Below are positions 1 through 7,492 of a stretch of DNA of 37,264 nucleotides, piece after piece; position 1 is the stretch's first letter, and every line of letters starts with the position of its first letter. The notes beneath the pieces were generated by a model. It saw only the letters and a list, made by a program, of their open reading frames with translations. It was not told where the DNA came from and searched no databases. The stretch spans positions 1 to 37,264 of the forward strand of contig JACCXK010000133.1 of the NCBI GenBank assembly GCA_013697055.1, in the 5' to 3' direction. A program made the translations under genes and the position numbers. The DNA is from Alphaproteobacteria bacterium (lineage in GTDB: Bacteria; Pseudomonadota; Alphaproteobacteria; Micropepsales; Micropepsaceae).

Positions 1-17
1 AACAAAAGGTTACCGCG

Positions 18-416
18 ATGAACCTGCCCGATGTGCCACTGCTCTCCAAGCTGCGCGAGCGTATGACCTGGCTCAACCAGCGCCAGGACTTGTTGTCCCA
101 GAACGTCGCCAATGCCGACACGCCCGGCTATGTCGCCAAGGATCTCAAGGCGCTGGATTTTGACAAGGCGCTGCGCCAGTCCGGCTCTAGTTCTTCGATG
201 CTGACCACCAATTCGCGTCACATCGCGCTGTCGGGCGCCCGCGCCAGCAAGTTCGAAGAACATGAGTCCCCCGACCAGGCGTCGCTTCCCAATGGCAATG
301 CCGTGTCGCTGGAAATGGAAATGATCAAGGTGGCGGACACCCAGGCCCAGTTCCAGGCTGCCGCCAATCTCTACGCCAAGGCCATGACGCTGATGAAAAC
401 AGCGATCGGACATTAA
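18..416 (+). CDS. flgB: Flagellar proximal rod protein FlgB
   Basis: This 132-residue protein matches FlgB, one of the proximal rod proteins joining the MS ring to the distal rod in the periplasm. The N-terminal segment has the rod/hook pattern (SQNVANADTPGYVAKDL, residues about 28-44), and the helical C-terminus (QAQFQAAANLYAKAMTLMKTAIG) is typical of the family. Length is normal. Rod proteins leave through the flagellar export apparatus, so no signal peptide is expected and none is seen. An AAAGG Shine-Dalgarno lies about 9 bases before the ATG. It is the first gene of a plus-strand run flgB-flgC-fliE-fliQ-fliR-flhB. Its promoter lies left of the window, since only 17 bases precede it. Confidence 0.95.
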   Translation: MNLPDVPLLSKLRERMTWLNQRQDLLSQNVANADTPGYVAKDLKALDFDKALRQSGSSSSMLTTNSRHIALSGARASKFEEHESPDQASLPNGNAVSLEMEMIKVADTQAQFQAAANLYAKAMTLMKTAIGH

Positions 417-420
417 ATTA

Positions 421-450
421 AGGAGCGTCGGCGCGAGCCGGAGCGACCAA
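421..450 (+). repeat. Stop-codon-adjacent dispersed repeat, copy 1
   Basis: This 30-bp GC-rich element begins AGGAGCGTCGGCG and ends GAGCCGGAGCGACCAA. It starts 4 bases after the flgB stop codon. Near-identical copies lie at 26472-26501 and, more diverged, at 1312-1340, each just after a stop codon. The element carries GGAGCG twice. It lies immediately upstream of the flgC ribosome binding site (AAAGGAG), so it forms most of the flgB-flgC spacer. Confidence 0.7.
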
Positions 451-467
451 CCTAAAGGAGAAAGACG

Positions 468-878
468 ATGGACTTTTCCAAATCCATGGCGGTCGCCGCG
501 TCCGGCATGCGCGCGCAAGGCGAGCGCATGCGGGTCATCGCGGAGAATATCGCCAACGCCAACTCCACTTCGCCCGTCAAGGGCGGCGATCCCTATCGCC
601 GCAAGATCGCGACCGTCACCGCCAGCTTCGACCGCGAACTGGATGCCACTTTGGTCAACTCCGCCAAGCCTATGCCCGACAAAAGCGACTTCAGGAGCCA
701 GTATGACCCGGGCAATCCCAATGCCGACAAGCAGGGCTATGTGAAGCTGCCCAATGTCGACAGCCTGGTGGAAATCATGGACATGCGCGAAGCGCAGCGT
801 TCCTACGAGGCCGACCTGTCGGTGATGGAATCGACCAAGCAGATGCTGGCCAAGACCGTCGATCTTTTGAATAAGTGA
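468..878 (+). CDS. flgC: Flagellar proximal rod protein FlgC
   Basis: This 136-residue protein is FlgC, a proximal rod component. It has the N-terminal rod/hook signature (MAVAASGMRAQGERMRVIAE then NIANANS, residues about 7-33). The C-terminal helix is also typical (VEIMDMREAQRSYEADLSVM, then ESTKQMLAKTVDLL). Length is standard. The start is fixed by AAAGGAGAAAGACG directly before the ATG. It lies 51 bases after flgB, a spacer largely filled by a short dispersed repeat. A palindromic block follows before fliE. Confidence 0.96.
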   Translation: MDFSKSMAVAASGMRAQGERMRVIAENIANANSTSPVKGGDPYRRKIATVTASFDRELDATLVNSAKPMPDKSDFRSQYDPGNPNADKQGYVKLPNVDSLVEIMDMREAQRSYEADLSVMESTKQMLAKTVDLLNK

Positions 879-887
879 ACCCCCTCC

Positions 888-974
888 GGTTTCAGCTTTC
901 TCTCGGCTCGCTAACGCTTCGCCTCGAACGCTGAAACCACCTCCCCCTTGCCATGCTTCGCATGAAGGGGGAGG
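888..974. repeat. Two adjacent palindromes between flgC and fliE
   Basis: The first inverted repeat pairs GGTTTCAGC (888-896) with GCTGAAACC (930-938) around a GC-rich loop. The second pairs CCTCCCCCTT (940-949) with AAGGGGGAGG (965-974), with a further ATGC/GCAT pairing inside. Both arms are perfect. No T-run follows, so they do not look like intrinsic terminators. They resemble REP-type intergenic palindromes inserted within the flagellar operon and could alter the flgC to fliE expression ratio (inference). Confidence 0.75.
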
Positions 975-996
975 CGGACCTGAGAAGGAATAAAGG

Positions 997-1311
997 ATGA
1001 CCATTCCCGCCGCCGCCGCCGCCGCCTACCGCGCCGCCGCCCAGATCGCCACCCCGGGCGCGTCCTCCGCCATCACGCCGGCCAATGTGCCGGGCGGAAA
1101 TTTCTCGGACTTCCTGTCCGGCGCGATCAAGGATTCCATCGGCACCATCCGCCAGGGCGAACAGGCCGCCACCCAGCAAGTACAGGGCAAGGCCAACCTG
1201 GTGGACGTGGTCCAGTCGGTGAACGCTGCCGAAATCACCTTGGATACGGTGGTGGCCGTGCGCGACAAGGTCGTGGCCGCCTACCAGTCCATCATGAACA
1301 TGCCCATTTAA
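997..1311 (+). CDS. fliE: Flagellar hook-basal body protein FliE
   Basis: This 104-residue protein matches FliE, the small rod component that links the MS ring to the FlgB/FlgC rod. The Ala-rich N-terminus is variable. The conserved C-terminal part is clear: FSDFLSGAIKDSIGTIR, then QGKANLVDVVQSVNAAEITL and VVAVRDKVVAAYQSIMNMPI, with the usual family ending. Length is normal. The ATG is preceded by GAAGGAATAAAGG. The order flgB-flgC-fliE is widely conserved, here followed by the export genes fliQ, fliR and flhB. Confidence 0.95.
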   Translation: MTIPAAAAAAYRAAAQIATPGASSAITPANVPGGNFSDFLSGAIKDSIGTIRQGEQAATQQVQGKANLVDVVQSVNAAEITLDTVVAVRDKVVAAYQSIMNMPI

Positions 1312-1340
1312 ACGGAGCGTCGGCGAGGTCCGTAGCGACA
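1312..1340 (+). repeat. Stop-codon-adjacent dispersed repeat, diverged copy
   Basis: This is a diverged copy of the element at 421-450 and 26472-26501. It starts CGGAGCGTCGGCGAG immediately after the fliE stop codon, then reads GTCCGTAGCGACA where the other copies read AGCCGGAGCGACC. It fills much of the fliE-fliQ spacer. Confidence 0.5.
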
Positions 1341-1382
1341 GCGCACGGACGAGCGACAATTCAAAAAAGCATAGAGAGCAAC

Positions 1383-1646
1383 ATGGATCCTGCCACGACC
1401 ATCGACTTCGCCCGCTCCGCCATCCTGGTGCTGCTGGAAATCATCGCCCCCGCCATGATAACCGCCCTTGTGGTCGGCCTCGGCATCGGCCTGTTGCAGG
1501 CCGTGACCCAGATCCAGGAACAGACCCTCGTGTTTGTTCCCAAGATCGTCGCCACCTTCGTGGTGCTGTTGATCTGCCTGCCCTTCGCCGGCGCGGCCAT
1601 GAATGGACTGATGACCGATATCGCGGGCCGTATTGCAGCCTATTAA
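1383..1646 (+). CDS. fliQ: Flagellar export gate protein FliQ
   Basis: This 87-residue membrane protein is FliQ, part of the FliP-FliQ-FliR core of the flagellar type III export gate. Two hydrophobic helices are visible, at about residues 10-40 (ILVLLEIIAPAMITALVVGL) and 50-75 (VFVPKIVATFVVLLICLPFA). They are joined by the conserved loop GLLQAVTQIQEQTL. Length is standard. GAGAG precedes the ATG. The stop codon abuts the fliR start directly, so the two are probably translationally coupled. fliP and fliO are not in the window. Confidence 0.96.
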   Translation: MDPATTIDFARSAILVLLEIIAPAMITALVVGLGIGLLQAVTQIQEQTLVFVPKIVATFVVLLICLPFAGAAMNGLMTDIAGRIAAY

Positions 1647-2411
1647 ATGACAATTCACCTTCCCGCGCTGTCCGGCATCATCCTCACCTACCTGCTGGTG
1701 TTTTCCCGCGTGGGCGCGATGGTGATGCTGTTGCCGGCGATCGGGGAAATGGGCGTGCCGTCTCGCGTCCGCCTGGTGCTGGCGCTGGCCATCGCCTTTG
1801 CCCTGACGCCGCAGGTTCAGGCCAATTATCCCGCCGTGGCGCCGCAATCGACGGTGGCGCTAGTGATCATGATCGCGCAGGAAGTCACCGCCGGCATACT
1901 GGTGGGCGCCATGGCGCGCATCATCATGAGCGCGTTGCAGGTGGCCGGTTACCTGATCGCTACCCAGACGGGCCTGGCGTATGCCCAGACCATCGATCCC
2001 ACCCAGAATACGCAAGGCGCCGTGGTCGGCAACTTCATGATGCTGCTCGGCACCACGCTGATCTTCCTCACCAACCTGCATCACATGGCGATCGGCGCCA
2101 TCGCCGGCAGCTACCGCATGCTGCCGCCGGGCGGGCATCTGCCGACCGGCGACATGGCGCAGCTGGTGATCCAGTTGACCTCTTCGTCTTTCGCGCTGGG
2201 CTTCCAGCTCGCGGCGCCCTTCCTGGTGTTCGGCTTTGCCGTCTATGCCGGGCTGGGCGTGCTGGCGCGGCTGATGCCGCAGTTGCAGATCTTCTTTGTC
2301 GCGGTGCCGCTCAACATCATGTGCGGCTTTCTGATCATGCTGGCGCTGATCGGCTCGCTGATGACGGTGTTCCTGAACTATTACACCAATTCCATGGCGG
2401 TGTTTCTCTAA
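1647..2411 (+). CDS. fliR: Flagellar export gate protein FliR
   Basis: This 254-residue polytopic membrane protein matches FliR. Several hydrophobic segments run through it (LSGIILTYLLVFSRVGAMVM near the N-terminus, FLVFGFAVYAGLGVLARLMP and a C-terminal LNIMCGFLIMLALIGSLM). The segment VAGYLIATQTGLAYAQTIDP is the conserved central FliR block. FliR forms the export channel with FliP and FliQ in the inner membrane. The ATG follows the fliQ TAA with no spacer, and the stop codon abuts the flhB ATG, so fliQ-fliR-flhB form a coupled block. Confidence 0.96.
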   Translation: MTIHLPALSGIILTYLLVFSRVGAMVMLLPAIGEMGVPSRVRLVLALAIAFALTPQVQANYPAVAPQSTVALVIMIAQEVTAGILVGAMARIIMSALQVAGYLIATQTGLAYAQTIDPTQNTQGAVVGNFMMLLGTTLIFLTNLHHMAIGAIAGSYRMLPPGGHLPTGDMAQLVIQLTSSSFALGFQLAAPFLVFGFAVYAGLGVLARLMPQLQIFFVAVPLNIMCGFLIMLALIGSLMTVFLNYYTNSMAVFL

Positions 2412-3494
2412 ATGGCTGACGACCAGGACAAGTCGCAGCAGACCGAAGAACCGACAGCCAAGCGGCTCGAACAGGCGCGCGAAAACGGCGATGTCGTCAA
2501 GTCCGGCGAGGTCAACACCTTCATTCTTCTGGGCGGCGGCACCCTGGCCATCGCCATGTTCGGCAAGCAGACCGCTTTGGGCCTGGGCCATGCGCTGAGC
2601 CTGTTCCTGGAACAGCCCGAAACCATGAGCGTGGACGGCGCCGGCCTTGCCGCCATTTTCCGCGCCCTGTTGCCGCAAGTCGCGCTGGTGCTGGGACCGT
2701 TCTTTGCGCTGATGATCGTGGCGGGGGTTGCGGGGCATGTGCTGCAAAGCCGGCCCAGCCTCTCCTTCGACAAGATCATCCCGGATTTTTCCAAACTCTC
2801 GCCCATGGCCGGCTTCAAGCGTCTGTTCGGCGCCGAAGGCTGGATGAACCTGGTCAAGGGCTTGGCCAAGATCGCCATTGTCGGTGTCGCCATCTGGACC
2901 CAGCTCTGGCCCGAGCGCGGCGGGTTGGAAGCCATTCTCAACCAGACCGCCGGCGCGGTGGTGGGCGACATGACGCGCCTGCTGTTCAAGGTGCTGATGG
3001 CCTCGCTGTCGGCGCTGGCCGCGATTGCCGCGGCCGATTACTTCTGGCAGCGCATGCGCTTCTTGTCGCGCAACCGCATGTCCAAGCAGGAGATCAAGGA
3101 AGAGTATCGCCAGAATGAAGGCGATCCCGCCATCAAGGCCAAGATTCGCCAGCTTCGCCATGAGCGGGCCAGCAAGCGCATGATGGCGGCGGTGCCGGGC
3201 GCCACCGTGGTGATCATGAACCCCACCCACTTTGCCGTGGCGCTTCGCTATGAAAGCGGCAAGACCGCCGCCCCGGTCTGCGTCGCCAAGGGCGTCGATG
3301 CCCTGGCGCTCCGCATCCGCGCCGTGGCCGAGGAAAACGATGTGCCGGTGGTGGAAAATGCGCCGCTGGCGCGCGCGCTGCACGCCGCCATCGAGATCGA
3401 CGATCCGGTGCCGCCGGAGCATTTCAAGGCGGTGGCGCAGGTCATCGGCTACGTCATGCGGCTGCAGGGCAAACTGCCCGCCCGCGCGAGTTAG
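2412..3494 (+). CDS. flhB: Flagellar export switch protein FlhB
   Basis: This 360-residue protein is FlhB, the substrate-specificity switch of the flagellar export apparatus. The N-terminus shows the family motif (QQTEEPTAKRLEQARENGDV), followed by four membrane segments. The cytoplasmic domain contains the autocleavage motif N-P-T-H at residues 270-273, within VVIMNPTHFAVALRY. Self-cleavage between N and P permits the change from rod/hook to filament export. The C-terminus ends MRLQGKLPARAS. The start directly follows the fliR stop. The stop codon lies inside the left arm of a long palindrome (3490-3599), which probably marks the end of the operon. Confidence 0.97.
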   Translation: MADDQDKSQQTEEPTAKRLEQARENGDVVKSGEVNTFILLGGGTLAIAMFGKQTALGLGHALSLFLEQPETMSVDGAGLAAIFRALLPQVALVLGPFFALMIVAGVAGHVLQSRPSLSFDKIIPDFSKLSPMAGFKRLFGAEGWMNLVKGLAKIAIVGVAIWTQLWPERGGLEAILNQTAGAVVGDMTRLLFKVLMASLSALAAIAAADYFWQRMRFLSRNRMSKQEIKEEYRQNEGDPAIKAKIRQLRHERASKRMMAAVPGATVVIMNPTHFAVALRYESGKTAAPVCVAKGVDALALRIRAVAEENDVPVVENAPLARALHAAIEIDDPVPPEHFKAVAQVIGYVMRLQGKLPARAS

Positions 3495-3599
3495 GCGCGG
3501 TCCTTTTGCGTCCTGAGTGCGTCGCGAGGTCGCTCATGGGCTCAAGTGCCCACTTCGCTCCTCGCCCCTTCTCAGGCCACAAAATCCCTCGCGCCTAAC
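3490..3599. repeat. Multi-arm palindromic element at the flhB 3' end
   Basis: The outer arms are GTTAGGCGCG (3490-3499) and its exact complement CGCGCCTAAC (3590-3599). Nested inside are CCTGAG (3512-3517) with CTCAGG (3571-3576), GCGAGG with CCTCGC, and TGGGC with GCCCA near the centre. The left arm contains the flhB stop codon, so the element is part of the 3' end of the mRNA. There is no terminal T-run on the plus strand. It could act as a folded mRNA end, a Rho-associated boundary or a REP-like element. Confidence 0.7.
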
Positions 3600-3637
3600 G
3601 AGCTGATTCGACACTGTTAACTTTCTGTCCTCGGAAG

Positions 3638-3715
3638 CCGAACAGCGTTCGGAAGCCCTCAAAATTCATCAAGAAAAACAGCCATTTAGTGGCTGGAAAC
3701 CTTTGGTTAACCAAA
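3638..3715. promoter_or_regulatory. Palindromic leader upstream of cckA
   Basis: Three dyads occupy the 100 bases before cckA: CCGAAC-AGC-GTTCGG (3638-3652), CAGCCA-TTTAG-TGGCTG (3679-3695) and a perfect 14-bp palindrome TTTGGTTAACCAAA (3702-3715), 18 bases upstream of the ATG at 3734. The last contains TTAACCA on both strands, which is like a CtrA half-site (TTAACC), but the full TTAA-N7-TTAA spacing is not present. A GANTC site (GATTC) lies at 3605-3609. Binding by CtrA or another dimeric regulator is inference. Confidence 0.45.
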
Positions 3716-3733
3716 TCTTGTATTGTGGCGTTA

Positions 3734-5878
3734 ATGAACGCTTCCAGATCCCTTTCCACGAGCAGTGTGGGGGTGCCTACCGGCGCCTGGCGCTGGGCGG
3801 CCTTGGGCTTTGTCCTGCTCGCCCTGGCTGCCGCCGGACTGGCCATCGCGGCGCCGCAGGTTGCGGGCCTGGCCGGCTATGCCCTGCTGGTCGGCATCGC
3901 CCTGGTGGCGGTTCTTTTCCTCTTTGCGGTGTGGCCGCGTATGGGCCGCGCCACCCAGGATGCGCTGCGCGTCGCCGAGGCTGCCGGCAAGGCCAACATC
4001 GCCTGGGCCATCACCGGCGAAGACGGCGCGGTGCTGGACTGCAATCCCGTCTATCGCCGCATGGCCGGTGTGGGCGAACAGGAATCGCCGCCGCCGCCCG
4101 AGCTGGCGCTGTCGGGTGAGCCCAGCGCGGCGGTTCTTTATCGCCTATCGCGTGATGCCGCCGAAGGCCGCGCCCGCGAGGAAACATTCGTCGTGGTGCC
4201 GGGGCTGGAGATCGTCGCCGCCGTGCGTCCCTTGCCCGACCGTCAGGCCGCCTGGTGGTTCACGCCCAGACTGGCGGCCAGTTCATCGCCTCAGCCGGTG
4301 CTGGCCCGCGCCGCCGCGGCGCCCGCGCCGGCTGTCACCGCCCCGGTGCCGGCCGCCATCGCGCCCATCCAGAATATCGGCGACCTGTTCCGCGACGCGC
4401 CCATGGGCGTGGCCTTTGCCGATGCAAAGGGCGTGGTCAGCGACGCCAATGCCGCGCTGGCCAAGTTCTTCGGGGCGTCCGGCCCGCTGGTGGGCAAGGA
4501 TTTCGGTTCATTGGTCGAGACAAGCGACCGCGCCCAGGTGATGGCGCTGATCGCGCGGACGGCGTCCGGTGAAACAGGCTCAAAGGCCGTGGAGCTGCGC
4601 GGCGCCAAATCCGCCAATGGCGAAGAGCGCATGGCCGAGCTGTTCGCCAGCCCCATGCCGGACGGCAAGGCCATTCTCTATCTGGTGGATGTCTCCGAGC
4701 AGAAGGCGCTGGAGACCAAGTTCGCCCAATCGCAAAAGATGCAGGCGGTGGGCCAGCTCGCAGGCGGCGTGGCGCATGACTTCAACAACCTGCTCACGGT
4801 CATCATCGGCAATTGCGAATTCCTGTTGATGCGCCACCAGGCCGGCGATCCGTCATTCAAGGAAATCAACGAGGTTCACCAGAACGCGCTGCGCGCTGCG
4901 GCCCTTGTCAGCCAGCTCCTGGCCTTCAGCCGCAAGCAGACCATGCAGCCCAAGGTGCTGGCGCTGGGCGATGTGGTGGGCGAACTCGCCCAGATGCTGC
5001 GCCGCCTGGTGGGCGAAGGCATCACCCTGAATGTGGAGCGCGAGCCCGACCTGTGGGCGGTGCATGCCGACGAGGCCCAGCTGGGCAACGCCATCATCAA
5101 CCTGGTGGTCAATGCCCGCGACGCCATGCCGTCCGGAGGCACGGTCACCATCCGCACTTCCAACCAGAGCGTGAATGCCAGGGCGCTGGGCACCGCGGTG
5201 ATGCCGGCCGGCGACTATGTCCGCATCGAGGTGACCGACACAGGCACTGGCATGTCCAAGGAAATCCAGAGCAAGATCTTCGATCCCTTCTTCACCACCA
5301 AGCCGGTGGGTCAGGGTACGGGTCTGGGTCTCGCCACCGTGTACGGCATCGTCAAGCAGTCGGGCGGCTTTATCGATGTGGAGAGCGAGCTGGGCCGCGG
5401 CACCGCTTTCAATATCTATCTGCCGCGCCGCATGATCGAGGCGTCCGATGCCGCGCCGGTGGAAATGGCGCAGCCTGCGGCGCGCGACGTCACCGGCCAG
5501 GACACCATTCTTCTGGTGGAAGACGAGGAAGCGGTGCGCGCTTTCGCGGCGCGGGCCTTGCGCATGCGCGGCTATAATGTGCTGGAAGCCGGCGGCGGCG
5601 AGGAAGCGCTGGAGATCGTCAAAAGCGACGGCGTCAAGATCGACCTGATCATCACCGACGTGGTGATGCCCAACATGGACGGGCCCACCATGGTGCGCCA
5701 TGTTAAGCAGTTGAAGCCCGACCTGCCGGTGATCTTCATGTCCGGCTATGCCGAGGAAGCCTTCCGGCGCAACGACCAGAATTCCGAGGATATCCACTTC
5801 CTGCCCAAGCCGTTCGGCCTCAAGCAGTTGGCCGCCAAGGTCAAGGAAGTGCTGGCGGGCCACCCCACGGGCGGCTGA
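3734..5878 (+). CDS. cckA: Hybrid histidine kinase CckA
   Basis: This protein has about 714 residues from the ATG at 3734; an in-frame GTG at 3689 is less likely because it would sit within the palindromic leader. Two N-terminal membrane helices (about residues 17-65) are followed by PAS-like regions (about 80-170 and 215-330). The kinase core has its H-box at His348 (GGVAHDFNN), N-box ([11 protein letters not shown]), [19 protein letters not shown] and [14 protein letters not shown] receiver domain completes it, with phospho-acceptor Asp642 ([11 protein letters not shown]) and the conserved KPF lysine. This is the CckA layout. In alphaproteobacteria CckA sends phosphate through ChpT to CtrA and CpdR; ChpT is not in the window. 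The neighbouring flagellar operon and ctrA fit the role. Confidence 0.9.
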   Translation: MNASRSLSTSSVGVPTGAWRWAALGFVLLALAAAGLAIAAPQVAGLAGYALLVGIALVAVLFLFAVWPRMGRATQDALRVAEAAGKANIAWAITGEDGAVLDCNPVYRRMAGVGEQESPPPPELALSGEPSAAVLYRLSRDAAEGRAREETFVVVPGLEIVAAVRPLPDRQAAWWFTPRLAASSSPQPVLARAAAAPAPAVTAPVPAAIAPIQNIGDLFRDAPMGVAFADAKGVVSDANAALAKFFGASGPLVGKDFGSLVETSDRAQVMALIARTASGETGSKAVELRGAKSANGEERMAELFASPMPDGKAILYLVDVSEQKALETKFAQSQKMQAVGQLAGGVAHDFNNLLTVIIGNCEFLLMRHQAGDPSFKEINEVHQNALRAAALVSQLLAFSRKQTMQPKVLALGDVVGELAQMLRRLVGEGITLNVEREPDLWAVHADEAQLGNAIINLVVNARDAMPSGGTVTIRTSNQSVNARALGTAVMPAGDYVRIEVTDTGTGMSKEIQSKIFDPFFTTKPVGQGTGLGLATVYGIVKQSGGFIDVESELGRGTAFNIYLPRRMIEASDAAPVEMAQPAARDVTGQDTILLVEDEEAVRAFAARALRMRGYNVLEAGGGEEALEIVKSDGVKIDLIITDVVMPNMDGPTMVRHVKQLKPDLPVIFMSGYAEEAFRRNDQNSEDIHFLPKPFGLKQLAAKVKEVLAGHPTGG

Positions 5879-5916
5879 GGTTGCAATGTGGGCGCGTGGC
5901 ATTATGTTCGCGCCTT

Positions 5917-6225
5917 ATGAGAAAGCCCCTGACCCTGATCGCCTGTCTTTTGCTGGCCGGCTGCACCGATGCCGACTGGAACCGCATCGCCAATTATGGC
6001 GGCGGCGGGGATGATGAGGCCGAACTCGAACCCGAGGCCGTGGCCACGCACGTGCCCGTGACCCAGGTTCCCGCGCCGCAGCCCGTGGCGGCCGCGCCCG
6101 CCAACAGTGACTTCTGCCAGTCGCTTGCGACCCAGGACGCCACCGCCAACAGCTTTGATCCGGCGACGCAGCAGCGCGTTCTGCGGCAGAGCTATGCGCA
6201 GTGTCTCACAATATATTCGCGCTAG
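5917..6225 (+). CDS. Small lipoprotein, function unknown
   Basis: A 102-residue protein starts MRKPLTLIACLLLAGCTDAD, a clear lipoprotein signal peptide with lipobox LLAGC, so the mature protein should be anchored through Cys18. The middle is acidic then Pro/Ala/Val-rich (low complexity, about residues 32-65). The C-terminal part (SDFCQSLATQDATANSFDPA, then QRVLRQSYAQCLTIYS) has two cysteines that could form a disulfide in the periplasm. I do not recognise a family. It lies 38 bases after cckA on the same strand and could be co-transcribed. It meets the mutarotase-like gene tail to tail, with 3 bases between the stops. Confidence 0.7.
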   Translation: MRKPLTLIACLLLAGCTDADWNRIANYGGGGDDEAELEPEAVATHVPVTQVPAPQPVAAAPANSDFCQSLATQDATANSFDPATQQRVLRQSYAQCLTIYSR

Positions 6226-6228
6226 GCC

Positions 6229-7335
6229 CTACGGACTCACGCTAAAGCGGTATTCCGTCACTTCGTTATATTGTTCATCCCGTTGGATCAGCGTGCTGGG
6301 GAAGCTGGGAATGTTGGGCGCGTTGGGAAAGCCTTGCGCCTCCAGCGCCACGGCGCTGTGAACCTGATAGCCCTTGGCCAACCCCGCCGGCGGCGGCGAA
6401 TAGTTGGCGCTATAGACCTGCAGGCCCGGCTGCGTGGTCCATTCCTCCAATACGCGGCCTGACTTGGGATCGTGCAGCCGCGCCGCCAGCCGCAACGTAC
6501 CGGGCGCGCCGTTGATGGCGTAATTCTGGTCAAAGCCCTTGGCGCGCTGGATCACCGGATCGGGATCGTTGATGTGCACGCCGATCGGCGTGGGTCTGCG
6601 GAAATCGAACGCTGTGCCCGCGACGGGTTGCATCGCGCCGGTGGGCACATTCTTGTCGTCCACCGCGGTGATGGTATCGGCGTTCACCGTCAGCAACTGA
6701 TCCAGCACCGGCCCGGACAGATCGCCCGCCATGTTGAAATAGGCATGGTTGGTGAGGCTGACCACCGTCTCCTTGTCGCTGACGGCGCGATAGGCGATGC
6801 GCAGGACATTATTTTTCGTCAGCGTGTAGGTCACCGTCACCCGCAAGGTGCCGGGAAAGCCCATGCTGCCGGCCCGGTCGAGCAGCGACAGGATCAGTTG
6901 CGGTTCATCGCCGTCATTGGTGCGCGCGTCCCATACCCGCTCGTCATAGGGCTTGTTGCCGGGCTCCTTCGGCTTATAGGGATCGCGGGCGATGTGATAG
7001 TTGACCCCGCCGATCATGAAACTGTTGTCCTTGATGCGGTTGGCGAAGCGGCCGATCAGGGCGCCATAGCGGCCCTTGTAATCGTCAGCGGTGTAATCAT
7101 TCAGACTGTCAAAGCCCTGCACCACATTGGCCTTGATCCCGTCCTTGCCCGGCACCCGGATGGCGGTGATTACACCGCCGTAATTCGTGATCTTCGCTTC
7201 CATGCCTTTGGCATTGGTCAGGGTGAAAAGGTCCACACCTTTGCCGCCCACCCCGCCCCAGGCCTGGACGGTGATGGCGGCCTGTGTTGGCAGGGTCAGC
7301 GCCAGCAAAGCGGCGGCAGCGCAGATGATTTTCAT
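6229..7335 (-). CDS. Periplasmic aldose 1-epimerase-like protein (first copy)
   Basis: This protein has about 368 residues from the ATG at 7335, preceded by AAGGAG. A signal peptide (MKIICAAAALLALTLPTQAA) predicts export. The galactose-mutarotase fold is recognisable: ITNYGGVITAIRVPGKDG, IGRFANRIKDNSFMIGG, then LTNHAYFNMAG with the catalytic-acid type His197, FDQNYAI with Asp269, and ALEAQGFPNAPN with the catalytic-base type Glu332. The usual N-x-x-H-G-G substrate-binding motif after the first third is missing; a Lys/Pro-rich stretch (ARDPYKPKEPGNKPYDERV) stands there. It may act on an unusual sugar, or may not be a standard mutarotase. The second copy at 9486-10595 keeps the motif. It diverges from the aldolase gene at 7493 across a 157-bp shared promoter region. 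Confidence 0.85.
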   Translation of the reverse strand: MKIICAAAALLALTLPTQAAITVQAWGGVGGKGVDLFTLTNAKGMEAKITNYGGVITAIRVPGKDGIKANVVQGFDSLNDYTADDYKGRYGALIGRFANRIKDNSFMIGGVNYHIARDPYKPKEPGNKPYDERVWDARTNDGDEPQLILSLLDRAGSMGFPGTLRVTVTYTLTKNNVLRIAYRAVSDKETVVSLTNHAYFNMAGDLSGPVLDQLLTVNADTITAVDDKNVPTGAMQPVAGTAFDFRRPTPIGVHINDPDPVIQRAKGFDQNYAINGAPGTLRLAARLHDPKSGRVLEEWTTQPGLQVYSANYSPPPAGLAKGYQVHSAVALEAQGFPNAPNIPSFPSTLIQRDEQYNEVTEYRFSVSP

Positions 7336-7414
7336 GGGATTCTCCTTGGGCGGAACACTACAAAGCACCTTGCGGCAGCGCCATATTGCGGGCGCGAAGT
7401 GCGTTTTGCGCGGT

Positions 7415-7443
7415 TTGACCCTTTTGGCGATGTGCTGTCATAT
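7415..7443 (+). promoter_or_regulatory. Possible promoter of the exported aldolase
   Basis: TTGACC (7415-7420) is a good -35 match and is followed after 17 bases by TCATAT (7438-7443), a weak -10. The pair lies 50 bases before the ATG at 7493, in the divergent region shared with the mutarotase-like gene. This is based on consensus matching only. Confidence 0.3.
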
Positions 7444-7492
7444 CATGCCAAACCGGGCCGCAGGACGCGGGTACGGAAGGGGAGGAATTTCC

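Noticed and set aside
1860-3422. 520-codon minus-strand ORF opposite fliR and flhB
   Set aside because: It is His/Arg/Gln-rich antisense of clear flagellar genes, as expected from GC-rich codon use.
3595-3846. Minus-strand ORF of 83 codons over the cckA leader
   Set aside because: It overlaps the start of cckA, covers the palindromic leader, and has no family resemblance or ribosome binding site.
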